DNA of 64,000 bases from Azoarcus sp. GTDB taxonomy: Bacteria > Pseudomonadota > Gammaproteobacteria > Burkholderiales > Rhodocyclaceae. A program made the translations under genes and the position numbers. Location: assembly GCA_030656215.1 (NCBI GenBank), contig JAUSOD010000096.1, positions 1 through 64,000 on the forward strand, written 5' to 3'. The notes below the pieces were generated by a model, which ran no database searches, was not told the DNA's origin, and saw only the letters and a list, made by a program, of their open reading frames with translations. Shown here piece by piece: positions 1 through 10,064 of this stretch; positions within the stretch are counted from its first letter, which is position 1; each line of letters begins with the position of its first letter.

Positions 1-3000
1 GGCGCAAGCGAGCACAACCTGCGCGATCTCACCGTGGCCTTTCCGCTACAGCGAATGACCTGCCTTACCGGGGTATCCGGCTCAGGCAAATCGACGCTGA
101 TCCAGGACGTACTCTACCCGGCGCTGGCCAAGCATTTTGGCGAGGCGGTCGAGAGCCCGGGCGCATTCGAGCGACTGGAAGGGGTGGATCAGTTGCGCGG
201 GGTGGTGATGGTCGACCAGTCGGCGATCGGCAAGAGCTCGCGTTCCAACCCGGTAAGCTATGTCGGTGCCTGGGATCCGATCCGCAACCTGTTCGCGGCG
301 CTGCCGGAAGCGAAGGAGCGTGGCTATTCGCCCGGCACCTTCAGCTTCAATGCCGGCCACGGACGCTGCCCGACCTGCACCGGCTCGGGCTTCGAGCATG
401 TAGAGATGCAGTTCCTGTCCGACGTGTGGCTGCGCTGCCCGGACTGCAACGGGAAGCGTTACCGACCAGAAGTGCTCGAGCTGCAATGGCGCGGGGTGTC
501 GGTGGCCGATGTGCTGGAAATGACGGTGAACGAGGCGCTCGCCTTCTTTGCCGACCAACCCAAGGTGCTGGCCGCGCTGGCGCCGCTGGGTGACGTCGGG
601 CTGGATTACCTGCGCCTGGGTCAGCCGGTGCCGACCTTGTCAGGCGGCGAGGCACAGCGCCTGAAACTGGCAGGCCATCTTGCCGAAGCGGCGCAAAAGA
701 AGAAGAGCAGGAAGCCCGCCCTGGCATCGACCACGCAAACCGCTGACGAGTCCGGGCTGTTGTTCCTGTTCGACGAACCGACCACCGGCCTGCATTTCGA
801 GGATGTCGCGACTCTGCTCGGCGCCTTCAACAAACTGCTCGAAGCCGGAAATTCGCTGATCGTGATCGAGCACAACCTCGATGTGATTGCGGCCTCGGAC
901 TGGGTGATTGACCTCGGGCCGGAAGGCGGCGAGGAGGGCGGCGCGATCGTGATCGAGGGCAGCGCGGCGGAGGTACGCGCACACGCGGCATCGCACACCG
1001 GCGCTGCGCTGCGCGATTACGCGGCGGCGCTGGAGCAGACCCGGGGCGCAGTGGCGCTGGTGGCCGAACCCCGTGCGATCTACCGTCAGTTGGTGGCGCC
1101 GGCGATCGAGATTCACCACGCCCGCGAGCACAACCTGAAGAACATCAGCGTGTCGATTCCGCGCGACCGCTTCACCGTGGTCACCGGCCTGTCCGGCTCG
1201 GGCAAATCGACGCTGGCCTTCGACATCGTGTTCGGCGAGGGCCAGCGGCGCTATCTGGAATCGCTCAATGCCTACGCCCGCCAGTTCGTGCAGCCGGCCA
1301 GCCGGCCCGATGTCGACGGGGTGTTCGGTATCCCGCCGACGGTGGCGATCGAGCAACGCACCAGCCGCGGCGGGCGCAAGAGCACGGTGGCGACGCTGAC
1401 CGAGATCCATCCCTTCTTGCGCCTGATGTACGTGAAGCTGGGTACCCAATACTGCCCGGACTGCCAGGTGCCGGTGACGCCGCAAAGCTTCGAGGCCATC
1501 GTCGCCCAGATCCAGCGCGAGTTGCGCGGGGCCTCGGCCGAACTGTTGGCGCCGCTGGTGAGCAATCGCAAGGGTTTGTACACCGATCTCGCCAAGTGGG
1601 CACGGGCCAAGGGGCATACCCAGCTGCGGGTCGATGGCGAATACCTGCCGACCGCCAAGTGGCCGCGCCTGGACCGCTACAAGGAGCACAGCATCGAGTT
1701 GCCGGTGGGCATGCTGAAGGTGGAGCCGGAGAACGAGGCCCGACTGCGCGAACTGGTGCGCGAGGCGCTGGCGCATGGCAAGGGCGTGCTCAAGGTGCTG
1801 GAGCTGGGCAAGTTCGGTGCGGTGGCGGTGACCTTCTCCACGCTGCGTGCCTGTCCTTCCTGCGGTACCGGTTTTCCCGAGCCCGATCCGCGCTTGTTCT
1901 CGTACAACGCCAAGCACGGCTGGTGTCCCAAGTGCTATGGCACCGGGCTCAAGACCACGGCGCGGGTGGAGGATCCGGATGCGCTCGATCTGGGCGACGC
2001 CGAGGACACGGTCAGCAGCGACGAAACCTGCCCCGCCTGCGAGGGTGCGCGGCTGAATCCAGTGGCGCGCGCGGTGCGCTTTCGCGATCGTGGACTGCAT
2101 CAGCTGGCGACTTTTCCAGTGCATCGTGCGGCCGAGTTCTTTGCCGAACTGGTGCTCAACGAGCGCGAAACCGACATCGGTCGCGACCTGTTGTCCGAGA
2201 TCCGGGGGCGGCTGGATTTCCTGCAGCACGTCGGCCTGGGTTATCTCGCGCTCGACCGCGGTGCGCCGACCTTGTCCGGCGGCGAGGCGCAACGCATCCG
2301 CCTCGCCGCCCAACTCGGCTCCAACCTGCGCGGGGTGTGCTACGTGCTGGACGAGCCGACCATCGGCCTCCATCCGCGCGACAACCGCCTGTTGCTCGAT
2401 ACCCTGGAAGCCTTGCGCGACCGTGGCAACACCCTGCTGGTGGTGGAGCACGACGAGGACACCATCCGCCGCGCCGACCATGTGATCGACCTCGGCCCCG
2501 GTGCCGGGGTGCGCGGTGGCCGGGTGGTGGCCGAGGGCGACATCGCTGCGCTGCTGGCGGCGCCGGAATCGGCCACCGGGGCCTGCTTCCGTCATCCGCT
2601 GCAGCACCCGATGCGGCCGCGGCGGGTGGTGCCCGACGCACATCCGGCAATCCGGGTCGAAGGCGCGAGCCTGCACAACCTCAAGGACATCACGGTGCGC
2701 ATCCCGCTCGCGCGGCTGACGGTGGTGACCGGCGTGTCAGGTTCGGGCAAGTCCTCGCTCGCCCGCGACGTGATCCACGCCAACCTGCGCGCGCGCTTGG
2801 GCGATCCCGAATCCACTCGCGCCCGCCGCCGTGGTCAGGCCCAGCCGGACGAGGTTGACCAGGTGCTGGTCGGCTGTCGCGAGCTGGCGGGCTGGCAGCA
2901 GGTAGGGCGCGTGCTTGAGGTCGACCAGACCCCGATCGGCAAGACCCCGCGCTCCTGCCCGGCAACCTATGTCGGCTTCTGGGATGCGATCCGCAAGTTG

Positions 3001-3774
3001 TTTGCGGATACCTTCGATGCCCGTACCCGCGGCTGGAATGCCTCACGCTTCTCCTTCAACACCGGTGCCGGACGCTGTCCGGTGTGCGACGGGGCGGGCC
3101 AGACCACGGTCGAGATGAACTTCCTGCCCGACGTGAAAACGCCGTGCGAGGCCTGTGGCGGTGCCCGCTTCAACCCCGAGACGCTGACCGTGCGTTGGCG
3201 CGACAAGACCGTGGCCGAGGTGTTGGCTCTGCCGGTGGACGAGGCCGTGGGATTTTTCGCCGCGCATCCGGCCATCGCTCATCCCTTGCAGTTGCTGCAG
3301 GACGTCGGTCTCGGCTATCTGACCCTGGGCCAGCCCAGCCCGACCCTGTCCGGCGGCGAGGCTCAGCGTATCAAGCTGGTGACCGAACTGGCCAAGGTGC
3401 GCAGGCGCGCCGGCGATCCGACCGACACCGGCGGCGTGCCGCTGGCGGCCGACAAGCACACGCTTTACGTGCTCGATGAGCCGACGGTGGGCCTGCACAT
3501 GGCGGATGTGGACAAGCTGATCCACGTGTTGCACCGGCTGTCGGATGCGGGCCATACGGTGCTGGTGATCGAGCACGACCTCGACATCATGGCCGAGGCC
3601 GACTGGCTGATCGACCTCGGGCCGGAAGGCGGCGACGGCGGCGGACAGGTGGTGGCGGAAGGCCCGCCCGAGGTCGCGATGGCAACGCCCGGTTCGCACA
3701 CCGGTTGGCATCTGGTCGAGTTTCTGGCCGACCGGCGCACAGCCCTCGAGCGCCGTGCAACTATCCCGGCCTGA
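1..3774 (+). CDS. uvrA: Excinuclease ABC subunit A, tandem-duplicated form (5' truncated by window)
   Basis: ATP-binding damage-recognition subunit of nucleotide excision repair. The frame is open from base 1, so the N-terminus lies outside the window; 1257 residues are visible. Three ABC ATPase modules can be read. The first has Walker [10 protein letters not shown] near residue 24, a CPTC...CPDC zinc module near 123-151, signature [12 protein letters not shown] near 212 and Walker [12 protein letters not shown] near 255. The second has Walker [10 protein letters not shown] near 396. The third has Walker [10 protein letters not shown] near 911 with its own CPVC...CEAC zinc module and signature. 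A normal UvrA (about 940 residues) has two such modules, so this is one and a half UvrA units. The whole protein is probably the roughly 1,900-residue double UvrA known in some proteobacteria. It may be a paralogue of a standard uvrA elsewhere. Confidence 0.93.
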   Translation, partial: GASEHNLRDLTVAFPLQRMTCLTGVSGSGKSTLIQDVLYPALAKHFGEAVESPGAFERLEGVDQLRGVVMVDQSAIGKSSRSNPVSYVGAWDPIRNLFAALPEAKERGYSPGTFSFNAGHGRCPTCTGSGFEHVEMQFLSDVWLRCPDCNGKRYRPEVLELQWRGVSVADVLEMTVNEALAFFADQPKVLAALAPLGDVGLDYLRLGQPVPTLSGGEAQRLKLAGHLAEAAQKKKSRKPALASTTQTADESGLLFLFDEPTTGLHFEDVATLLGAFNKLLEAGNSLIVIEHNLDVIAASDWVIDLGPEGGEEGGAIVIEGSAAEVRAHAASHTGAALRDYAAALEQTRGAVALVAEPRAIYRQLVAPAIEIHHAREHNLKNISVSIPRDRFTVVTGLSGSGKSTLAFDIVFGEGQRRYLESLNAYARQFVQPASRPDVDGVFGIPPTVAIEQRTSRGGRKSTVATLTEIHPFLRLMYVKLGTQYCPDCQVPVTPQSFEAIVAQIQRELRGASAELLAPLVSNRKGLYTDLAKWARAKGHTQLRVDGEYLPTAKWPRLDRYKEHSIELPVGMLKVEPENEARLRELVREALAHGKGVLKVLELGKFGAVAVTFSTLRACPSCGTGFPEPDPRLFSYNAKHGWCPKCYGTGLKTTARVEDPDALDLGDAEDTVSSDETCPACEGARLNPVARAVRFRDRGLHQLATFPVHRAAEFFAELVLNERETDIGRDLLSEIRGRLDFLQHVGLGYLALDRGAPTLSGGEAQRIRLAAQLGSNLRGVCYVLDEPTIGLHPRDNRLLLDTLEALRDRGNTLLVVEHDEDTIRRADHVIDLGPGAGVRGGRVVAEGDIAALLAAPESATGACFRHPLQHPMRPRRVVPDAHPAIRVEGASLHNLKDITVRIPLARLTVVTGVSGSGKSSLARDVIHANLRARLGDPESTRARRRGQAQPDEVDQVLVGCRELAGWQQVGRVLEVDQTPIGKTPRSCPATYVGFWDAIRKLFADTFDARTRGWNASRFSFNTGAGRCPVCDGAGQTTVEMNFLPDVKTPCEACGGARFNPETLTVRWRDKTVAEVLALPVDEAVGFFAAHPAIAHPLQLLQDVGLGYLTLGQPSPTLSGGEAQRIKLVTELAKVRRRAGDPTDTGGVPLAADKHTLYVLDEPTVGLHMADVDKLIHVLHRLSDAGHTVLVIEHDLDIMAEADWLIDLGPEGGDGGGQVVAEGPPEVAMATPGSHTGWHLVEFLADRRTALERRATIPA

Positions 3775-3823
3775 GCGGGTCAGTGCAGGCAGCATGCATT
3801 TTGATTTTTTGGCAGATATCACT

Positions 3824-4522
3824 ATGAACAAGAGAACCATCCGGATCTGGGACTTGCCCGTCCGTGTCTTTCACTGGGCACTGGTCGCGTTGATGATCGG
3901 CGTCTTCACCACCGGTCTGATCGGCGGCAATCTGATCTTCTGGCATGGCCGTCTCGGCGTTGCGATTGCCGGACTGCTGGCGTTTCGCCTGGCGTGGGGC
4001 ATCGTCGGCTCTACTTACGCGCGCTTCGCGCATTTTGTGCCGGGGCCGGGGAGCGTTCTGGCCTATCTTCGTGGTCAGTGGACGGGTATCGGACACAATC
4101 CGCTGGGTGCGCTGTCCGTACTCGGGCTGCTCGCGGTGCTGCTGTTCCAGGTTGGCAGCGGGTTGGTGGCGAACGACGATATCGCCTTCGAGGGGCCGCT
4201 GTACGCGGCGGTGAGCAAGAACACCAGTGACTGGCTCACCGGCCTCCATCGGCAGAACACCTGGATCATCGGCGGACTGGTGGCCTTGCATGTACTGGCC
4301 ATCCTGTTCTACGCCCATGTGAAGAAGGACAACCTGGTGAAGCCCATGATCACCGGGACCAAGGAGGTGTACGATCCGGCGGCGAAGCCTGCTCAGGGGG
4401 GCGGGCTGGTGTCCTTCATCCTGGCCCTGGCGGTAGCGGGTGTGACGATCTGGGTGGTGACCGGCGGTTTGTTATCGGCGCCGCCTCCACCACCGCCGGC
4501 GCAGTCGGTGCCGGCCTGGTAA
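3824..4522 (+). CDS. Cytochrome b561-family diheme membrane protein
   Basis: Predicted inner-membrane b-type cytochrome (232 aa) that moves electrons between the quinone pool and a soluble c-type cytochrome. The N-terminus RIWDLPVRVFHWALVAL is typical of the bacterial Ni/Fe-hydrogenase-type cytochrome b561 family. Histidines in transmembrane segments (FHW near residue 14, FWHGRLG, GLHRQN, ALHVLAILFY) are candidate haem ligands. A proline-rich tail follows a last hydrophobic helix. The ATG at 3824 is preferred because it starts directly before the conserved motif; an in-frame ATG at 3794 would add 10 residues. The gene converges on a cytochrome c' gene across a shared terminator, a pairing that suggests cytochrome c' is its redox partner (inference). 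Confidence 0.88.
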   Translation: MNKRTIRIWDLPVRVFHWALVALMIGVFTTGLIGGNLIFWHGRLGVAIAGLLAFRLAWGIVGSTYARFAHFVPGPGSVLAYLRGQWTGIGHNPLGALSVLGLLAVLLFQVGSGLVANDDIAFEGPLYAAVSKNTSDWLTGLHRQNTWIIGGLVALHVLAILFYAHVKKDNLVKPMITGTKEVYDPAAKPAQGGGLVSFILALAVAGVTIWVVTGGLLSAPPPPPPAQSVPAW

Positions 4523-4530
4523 GACGGCGC

Positions 4531-4562
4531 AAAAAAGCCGCACCCTCGGGTGCGGCTTTTTT
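4531..4562. terminator. Bidirectional rho-independent terminator
   Basis: A GC-rich stem (GCCGCACCC/GGGTGCGGC, short TC loop) is flanked by six A's on the left and six T's on the right. It can therefore stop transcription from both the cytochrome b561 gene and the convergent cytochrome c' gene. Confidence 0.9.
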
Positions 4563-4595
4563 GTGGCGAATGATGGCAATGCCCGGCGCCAATAC

Positions 4596-5057
4596 TCAGT
4601 CTTCGCGGAACTTGTCGTGACAGGCCTTGCAGGTCTTGCCAACGTCACCGAATGCGACCTTGACTGCAGCGGCATCGCCGGTGGCCGCAACCTTGGCCAG
4701 ATTGGCGGTAGCGGCATTGAACTCGCCTGCCAGCTTGCCGACTTCGGGCATGCTCTGAAACAGCTCGGGTTTGACCCGGGTCTTCTGGTCGCCGATGGAC
4801 TTTTCGGTACCGGCGCCATACAGCGCACCCATGCCGGAACCGGCAATACTGGCAATGGCGTTGGCAGCGGCGGTCACCTGCGCGGCATCGTAGGTGCCTT
4901 CGAGGTTGGCCTTGATCTTGCTCATGTTCCAGCTCATGAAGCTGTACCCGGCCTTGCGGTACTTGATCTGGTCTTCCGGCTTGACCTGGGCGGATGCCAC
5001 GCTGACCAGGGAGAGTGCGACAATGCCGAATGCGGCGCGAGAGAGTGATTTTTTCAT
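4596..5057 (-). CDS. cycP: Cytochrome c' (periplasmic, class II c-type cytochrome)
   Basis: Precursor of 153 residues with a Sec signal peptide cleaved after ...VASA, leaving a mature protein of about 130 residues, the usual size of cytochrome c'. The C-terminus carries the single haem-attachment motif CKACH, as in this four-helix-bundle family. The segment YRKAGYSFMSWNMSKIKANL matches the family's first helix, where a bulky side chain blocks the distal haem face. Members bind NO and CO and are linked to nitrosative-stress defence or electron transfer. The ATG at 5057 is chosen because the signal peptide starts there. The divergent gene at 5322 encodes a chemoreceptor that also has a CxxCH motif. 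The symbol is used in the family sense only. Confidence 0.92.
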   Translation of the reverse strand: MKKSLSRAAFGIVALSLVSVASAQVKPEDQIKYRKAGYSFMSWNMSKIKANLEGTYDAAQVTAAANAIASIAGSGMGALYGAGTEKSIGDQKTRVKPELFQSMPEVGKLAGEFNAATANLAKVAATGDAAAVKVAFGDVGKTCKACHDKFRED

Positions 5058-5321
5058 GTTTGAGTTCTCATTGTGAGTGGTTGAAAAAGAAGAGGACGAA
5101 GCGTCCCGTTTTTTATCCTGCATGCGACAAACCACGCGCATGAATGGTTCCATGCTTCCATCAGCGGAGCATGATATTCCCATTGCGTGACTTTTCAAGC
5201 CGGGTGCATTCATACCGGTAACTATCTGTAGAAAAAGACTAAAGCTTCGGGCGGATTGAGCCGTAGTACTTATGGACTACGGAGTGGCTCGCATCCCGGG
5301 GCTCAAAACAAGGAGAAAGTC

Positions 5322-6944
5322 ATGCGTCGTCTATCCGACACGCCGATATGGGTTCGCCTGACCGGCGCAATCTGGCTGATGCTGGTGCTGGCGTGGGGCA
5401 GCATGATCGTGTGGGAAACCCGCGTTAACCGCGAAACCGCGATCGATCAGGCGAAAGATTTCGCCAGTACCGTCAACGAGATGACCATGGCTGGGCTGAC
5501 CGGCATGATGATCACCGGGACGGTGGGGCAGCGCGATGTGTTTCTCGACCAGATCAAGGAACTCTCATCGGTACGCGACCTCAAGGTGATCCGCGGCGAA
5601 GCGGTAAGCAAGGTCTATGGTCCGGGTACCGCTGCCGAGCAGGCGCTCGACGAAGTCGAGAAGCAGGTCATGGCCGGTGGTCCGCCCGTACTGCAGGTGG
5701 CCACGGATGCGCGCTTTGGCGATCATCTGCGGGTCGTGTTCCCCTCGCCGGCGTCGAAGAACTATCTGGGCAAGGATTGCACGCTGTGCCACCAGGTGCC
5801 GGAAGGGACACCGCTCGGTGCGGTGAGCATGCGTATCTCGCTCGACAAGGTGAATGCAGCGGTGAGCGATTTCCGCAACAAGAGCATCCTGTTTGCGTTT
5901 CTTGTTTCCTTACCGCTGATTGGTTTCGTGTATCTGTTCATCCGCCGCTTCGTGACCCGGCCCTTGTCGCACCTCACCGACAGTCTGTCCGAGATTGCGC
6001 AGGGCGGCGGCGACCTTACCCGACGACTGGACGCGGGCGGGCAGGATGAAATCGGCCGTACGGCAGAGACATTCAACCGCATGCTGACGACCATCGGCGA
6101 CCTCGTGCGCCAGGTCGGTGCCTCGGCAGAGGCAGTGGCCGGTTCTGCACACCATCTGGTGCGAGGGGCCTCGCAACTGGCGGAAGGTTCGCATCGACAG
6201 AACGACAGCTCGGTGAAGGCGGCAGCATCGGTCGATGAGCTCAATGCCAAGATTTCGCATATCGCGGACAGCACCGAGGCCGTGCGCGAGCGTTCACGCG
6301 AGAGCCTGTCGCGCTCGCAGCAAGGACAGACCAGTCTGGGGCAACTGATCGGCGAGGTCGCGCATGTCGAGTCGGCCGTCCAGAACATGGCGCAATCGGT
6401 GGGTGCATTCGTCGAGTCGACGCGGGCCATCACCAGCATGACCCAGGAGGTGCGGGAGATTGCCGAGCAAACCAATCTGCTTGCGCTCAATGCCGCGATC
6501 GAAGCGGCGCGTGCCGGCGAACAGGGCCGTGGTTTTGCGGTGGTGGCCGACGAGGTCCGCAAGCTTGCCGAGAAGTCGGCGCGCTCGGCGGGCGAGATCG
6601 ACAACATCACCCGCGACATCAGCCGCCAGTCGATTTCCGTTCAGGACTCGATCTCGCGCGGACTGAGCCACCTCGAATCGAGTCGACATGCAGCGGAAGT
6701 GGTGTCGGACGTGCTGGTGGCGGCCAATGCCTCGGTCACCGAGGTGGGCGAGGGGCTCGACCTGATTGCGGCAGCGACCGGCGATCAGCGGCGAGCGAGT
6801 GAGTCGGTTACCGCCAGCATTGATGCGATTGCCGGCATGGCATGCGAAAACAATGCGGCGATCGAACGCACGGTCGATGCCGCACGCGAGATGGAGCAGC
6901 TCGCATCGCAGCTGCAGGACTCGGTGTCACGCTTCAAGGTGTGA
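5322..6944 (+). CDS. Methyl-accepting chemotaxis protein with periplasmic CxxCH motif
   Basis: Chemoreceptor of 540 aa. Order: transmembrane helix near residues 14-32; periplasmic sensor of about 150 residues; second helix near 188-206; HAMP domain; long coiled-coil signalling domain with the conserved hairpin tip [20 protein letters not shown]. The sensor contains CTLCH (C153, C156, H157), the covalent c-haem attachment motif, followed by [11 protein letters not shown]. This is typical of haem-binding chemoreceptor sensors. A redox or gas-sensing role is inferred. The start is supported by the ribosome site AAGGAGAAAG at 5310-5319. The C-terminus (SRFKV) lacks a CheR-docking pentapeptide. 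The gene overlaps the convergent GGDEF gene by 11 bases. Confidence 0.9.
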   Translation: MRRLSDTPIWVRLTGAIWLMLVLAWGSMIVWETRVNRETAIDQAKDFASTVNEMTMAGLTGMMITGTVGQRDVFLDQIKELSSVRDLKVIRGEAVSKVYGPGTAAEQALDEVEKQVMAGGPPVLQVATDARFGDHLRVVFPSPASKNYLGKDCTLCHQVPEGTPLGAVSMRISLDKVNAAVSDFRNKSILFAFLVSLPLIGFVYLFIRRFVTRPLSHLTDSLSEIAQGGGDLTRRLDAGGQDEIGRTAETFNRMLTTIGDLVRQVGASAEAVAGSAHHLVRGASQLAEGSHRQNDSSVKAAASVDELNAKISHIADSTEAVRERSRESLSRSQQGQTSLGQLIGEVAHVESAVQNMAQSVGAFVESTRAITSMTQEVREIAEQTNLLALNAAIEAARAGEQGRGFAVVADEVRKLAEKSARSAGEIDNITRDISRQSISVQDSISRGLSHLESSRHAAEVVSDVLVAANASVTEVGEGLDLIAAATGDQRRASESVTASIDAIAGMACENNAAIERTVDAAREMEQLASQLQDSVSRFKV

Positions 6945-8250
6945 TTGATGAGCCGCTGCTGCAGGCGGTTACTACCCGGTTTCGGCCGCCGGACTTTGCA
7001 TGGTAAAGCGCGGCGTCTGCGGCAATGAACAGGTCGCGGGCGTTGTTACCGTGGTGTGGAAAGACGGCGATACCGAAACTCGCGGTCACGCTTGCGGTGT
7101 CGGGCAGAAAATCCCAGCTTTGGCTGGCGAGCAGCACTCGCAACTGTTCGACGCGCTGCCAAAGCTGTTCGAGCGAAGTGTCGACGCAGACCAGGAGGAA
7201 TTCTTCTCCGCCCCAGCGGAACAGGTAGTCGGCGCTGCGAATGTGCTGACTGAACAGCTGTGAGACGCTGGTGAGCACCTGATCGCCACGCAGATGCCCG
7301 TAAACGTCGTTGATCATCTTGAAATTGTCGAGATCGAATAGACAAATTCCTAGTGGTAGCCCAAGCCGCTCACACAGGCGGATCTGGGTGTTGAGAATGA
7401 TCTCGCTTTCGCGTCGGTTCAGCAGCCCGGTGAGGCTGTCGTGTGAGGCGAGTTTGTGCAGTCGAAGCTCCAGGTTCTTGCGGTCGGTAACGTTCTGCAC
7501 CATGCCGACGACGCGCAGCGGACGGCCATCCGCATCACGTTCGCAGACCCGACCCCGGTCATGCACCCACAGGTAGTGCCCGTTGCGGTTGCGTAGCCGG
7601 TATTCGGCTTCGTAGCGTTCGCGTTGGCCGCCAAGATGGTCTTCCAGCACGGCGCGCACCCAGTCGGCATCGTCCGGATGAATGTTGTCCGACCAACTGG
7701 AGAAACTGGCTTCGAGCTCTTCAGGGCCGTAGCCGAGCATGCGCTTGAGTTGCGGGCTGAAGAACACCTCGTTGCTTGCGATCTCCCAGTCCCACAGGCC
7801 GTCGCTGGCCTCGTTGAGCGCAAAGCGGAGCTGAGTGTCCCGCGCCGAGAGCTCGCGCTCGAGCTGGGTCCGGTTGGTGATATCGCGCGCGACCGACAGA
7901 AAGTAATCCTGCCCCTTGAAACTGAAGCAACTCGTATAGACCTCGACCGGTAGCTCCCAGCCCTGACGGTGGCGATGCCGACCAATGAAGACATAGGGTG
8001 AGCGGCTGCGGATTTCGGCGGCGATACTGCGCCACTGCTCGGGCCCGATCACGTCTTTCTGCAGGCTCAGCACCGAATGATCGAGCAGATCTCCAGGCCC
8101 GTCATAACCAAGACCTGCCCAGGCTGCCCGGTTGCAGTACACGATGCGTGAGGTGTCCGGGTCGATCAGGAAAACGCTGTCTGGAAGGGCATTGAATAGG
8201 CTCTCCAGGAGCGGGTAACTACCGTCGGCTTGGGTGTGGGCAAACGGCAT
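6934..8250 (-). CDS. PAS-PAS-GGDEF diguanylate cyclase
   Basis: Cytoplasmic protein of 438 aa predicted to make c-di-GMP. Two PAS folds (about residues 14-125 and 135-260, each followed by a linker helix) precede a GGDEF domain with an intact GGEEF active site. The RSAD motif five residues upstream is a complete RxxD product-inhibition site, so feedback control is likely. There are no transmembrane segments, so the signal is cytoplasmic and unknown. The gene lies on the same strand as the HtrA protease gene, 219 bases downstream of it, separated by a long hairpin. Confidence 0.88.
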   Translation of the reverse strand: MPFAHTQADGSYPLLESLFNALPDSVFLIDPDTSRIVYCNRAAWAGLGYDGPGDLLDHSVLSLQKDVIGPEQWRSIAAEIRSRSPYVFIGRHRHRQGWELPVEVYTSCFSFKGQDYFLSVARDITNRTQLERELSARDTQLRFALNEASDGLWDWEIASNEVFFSPQLKRMLGYGPEELEASFSSWSDNIHPDDADWVRAVLEDHLGGQRERYEAEYRLRNRNGHYLWVHDRGRVCERDADGRPLRVVGMVQNVTDRKNLELRLHKLASHDSLTGLLNRRESEIILNTQIRLCERLGLPLGICLFDLDNFKMINDVYGHLRGDQVLTSVSQLFSQHIRSADYLFRWGGEEFLLVCVDTSLEQLWQRVEQLRVLLASQSWDFLPDTASVTASFGIAVFPHHGNNARDLFIAADAALYHAKSGGRNRVVTACSSGSSITP

Positions 8251-8359
8251 CGGATCTCACAGGCAGGCAGGACAGCTTTTTTTTCATAGCGGGGGATGAT
8301 AATCCCTTGATCAATAACTGGGAATCCGGTTCGCATGGAAAGGGGGTGCTGGACTGCAT

Positions 8360-8402
8360 GAAGTTGATCGTGCTGTGGCTCGGCCACAGCACGATCAACT
8401 TC
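8360..8402. repeat. 20-bp perfect inverted repeat with a 3-base loop
   Basis: The arms at 8360-8379 and 8383-8402 (GAAGTTGATCGTG... and its exact complement) pair over 20 bases around TCG. There is no T-tract on either side, so it is not a standard intrinsic terminator. It sits 66 bases past the HtrA stop codon and about 110 bases before the GGDEF gene start on the same strand. It may be a 3' mRNA-stabilising hairpin or a processing or protein-binding site. Confidence 0.85.
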
Positions 8403-8468
8403 CACTGGCGTGTACGTCATGGCGAAGATGCGTTTGCGCTCGAACTCACCGCCCGGTATTGGCGGAAC

Positions 8469-9926
8469 TCAATCGAGGCGGACCGGAACGAAGATCCGCG
8501 CATCGCCGCGCTGGATCAGTACCGCGAAGCGCTTGCCGGCACGGTCGAGCAACTGGCGAAACTGTTCAACCGTGGTCACCGGCTGATTGTTGAGGGCAAG
8601 GATCACATCTCCACGCTGCAGGCCGGCGCGCGCGGCCGGGCCGGTGCTTCCTTCGACCACGAGTCCGCCGGCAACACCGAGCTGGGCGGCTTCCTGCCCG
8701 GTCAGCGCGCGTGCGTTCAGGCCCAGTTTGCCGCCGGTGTTTTCGCCTCGAGGGGCACCGGCCACTGCGGCAGGTTCCGGCGTCAGCTCGTCCAGGGTGG
8801 CAATGACTTCCCTGCTCTTGCCGTCGCGCCATACATCGAGCCGGATACGCGTGCCGGGGCGTTTCTCGCCGATGATGCGGGGCAGATCGGCCGAATCGCC
8901 AACCCGGTTGCCCTCCACCCCCAGCACCACGTCGCCGGGGCGCAGACCGGCCTTGTCGGCCGCACTGCCTGGCTCGACGCTGGCGATCAGCGCACCGCGT
9001 GCATCAGGCAGACCAAAGGACTGGGCGAGCTCCTTGTCTACTCCCTGAATAGCGATGCCGAGTCGGCCGCGTTGCACCCGTCCGTGGGTCACCAACTGAT
9101 CCTTGATGTTCATTGCGACATCGATCGGAATTGCGAACGAGATACCCATGAAGCCGCCAGAGCGTGAGTAGATCTGCGAATTGATGCCGATCACTTCGCC
9201 GCCGAGGTTGAACAGCGGCCCGCCCGAGTTGCCGGGGTTGATTGCGACGTCGGTCTGGATGAAGGGCACATAGTTCTCGTCCGGCAGACGCCGCGCCTTG
9301 GCCGAGATGATGCCGGCGGTGACCGTATTGTCGAAACCGAAGGGCGAACCCATCGCCACCACCCACTCACCAACGCGCGCGCGGTCAGCATCGCCGATCT
9401 TCACCGTGGGCAGGTTGCTGGCCTCGATCTTGAGCACTGCAATATCGGTCCGCCTGTCGGTGCCGACCACCTTGGCCTTGAATTCGCGTTTGTCGATCAG
9501 GCGTACGGTCACGTCCGCACCATCTTCGCCCACCACGTGGGCGTTGGTCAGTACATAACCATCGGCGCTGACGATGAAGCCGGAACCGATCCCGCGGCTG
9601 ATGCGCGGCGCGCCGCCGGGCTGGCCGGGCATGCCCGGCGGCATCGGCACGCCAAAGCGACGCAGGAAGTCGTAGAAAGGGTCGTTGGCCAGGGGATTGT
9701 CCATGCCGGCTTGTTGCTGTTCCTGGACGACACTGATATTCACCACCGCCGGCCCGACCTGTTCGACCAGATCACCGAAATCGGGCAGGCCGTAGCGGTT
9801 GGGCGTGACCATGGACGGCGCGGGTGTCCCTGTCGTGGCGGCATGTGAGGACGAGATTGTGGGGGTGTCGGACAGGCACGCGGTGAGGGTGACAATCAGG
9901 GTGCTGGCAACGAGGATGTTTCGCAT
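8469..9926 (-). CDS. HtrA/DegP-family periplasmic serine protease with lipobox
   Basis: Envelope quality-control protease/chaperone of 485 aa. The trypsin-like domain carries the triad H130 (LTNAHVVG), D161 (RTDIAVLK) and S234 (NPGNSGGPL). Two PDZ domains follow (about 270-360 and 390-480), as in DegP, DegQ and MucD. The start is backed by AGGAAA upstream of the ATG. The N-terminus MRNILVASTLIVTLTAC is a lipoprotein signal with lipobox LTAC, so the mature protein may be lipid-anchored at Cys17. Most DegP/DegQ proteins are soluble, so this is unusual. The next gene upstream on the strand is the TonB receptor, 138 bases away. Confidence 0.92.
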   Translation of the reverse strand: MRNILVASTLIVTLTACLSDTPTISSSHAATTGTPAPSMVTPNRYGLPDFGDLVEQVGPAVVNISVVQEQQQAGMDNPLANDPFYDFLRRFGVPMPPGMPGQPGGAPRISRGIGSGFIVSADGYVLTNAHVVGEDGADVTVRLIDKREFKAKVVGTDRRTDIAVLKIEASNLPTVKIGDADRARVGEWVVAMGSPFGFDNTVTAGIISAKARRLPDENYVPFIQTDVAINPGNSGGPLFNLGGEVIGINSQIYSRSGGFMGISFAIPIDVAMNIKDQLVTHGRVQRGRLGIAIQGVDKELAQSFGLPDARGALIASVEPGSAADKAGLRPGDVVLGVEGNRVGDSADLPRIIGEKRPGTRIRLDVWRDGKSREVIATLDELTPEPAAVAGAPRGENTGGKLGLNARALTGQEAAQLGVAGGLVVEGSTGPAARAGLQRGDVILALNNQPVTTVEQFRQLLDRAGKRFAVLIQRGDARIFVPVRLD

Positions 9927-10064
9927 GGGGTTTCCTGTTCTGTAGTCAGCTTTGATGGGGAGGTTGACGCCAATGCAGACGCTGCGTTCCCGTTGAAACG
10001 ACAGTCATCGATATGGGGGCGCATGGCGAGTACATCAAGTCCGACAGCCTCCTGATGCCCAAAC

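Noticed and set aside
640-2676. Long open frame antisense to uvrA
   Set aside because: It mirrors the uvrA codon pattern in high-GC DNA, has low-complexity His/Arg/Gly-rich wording and no recognisable domain.
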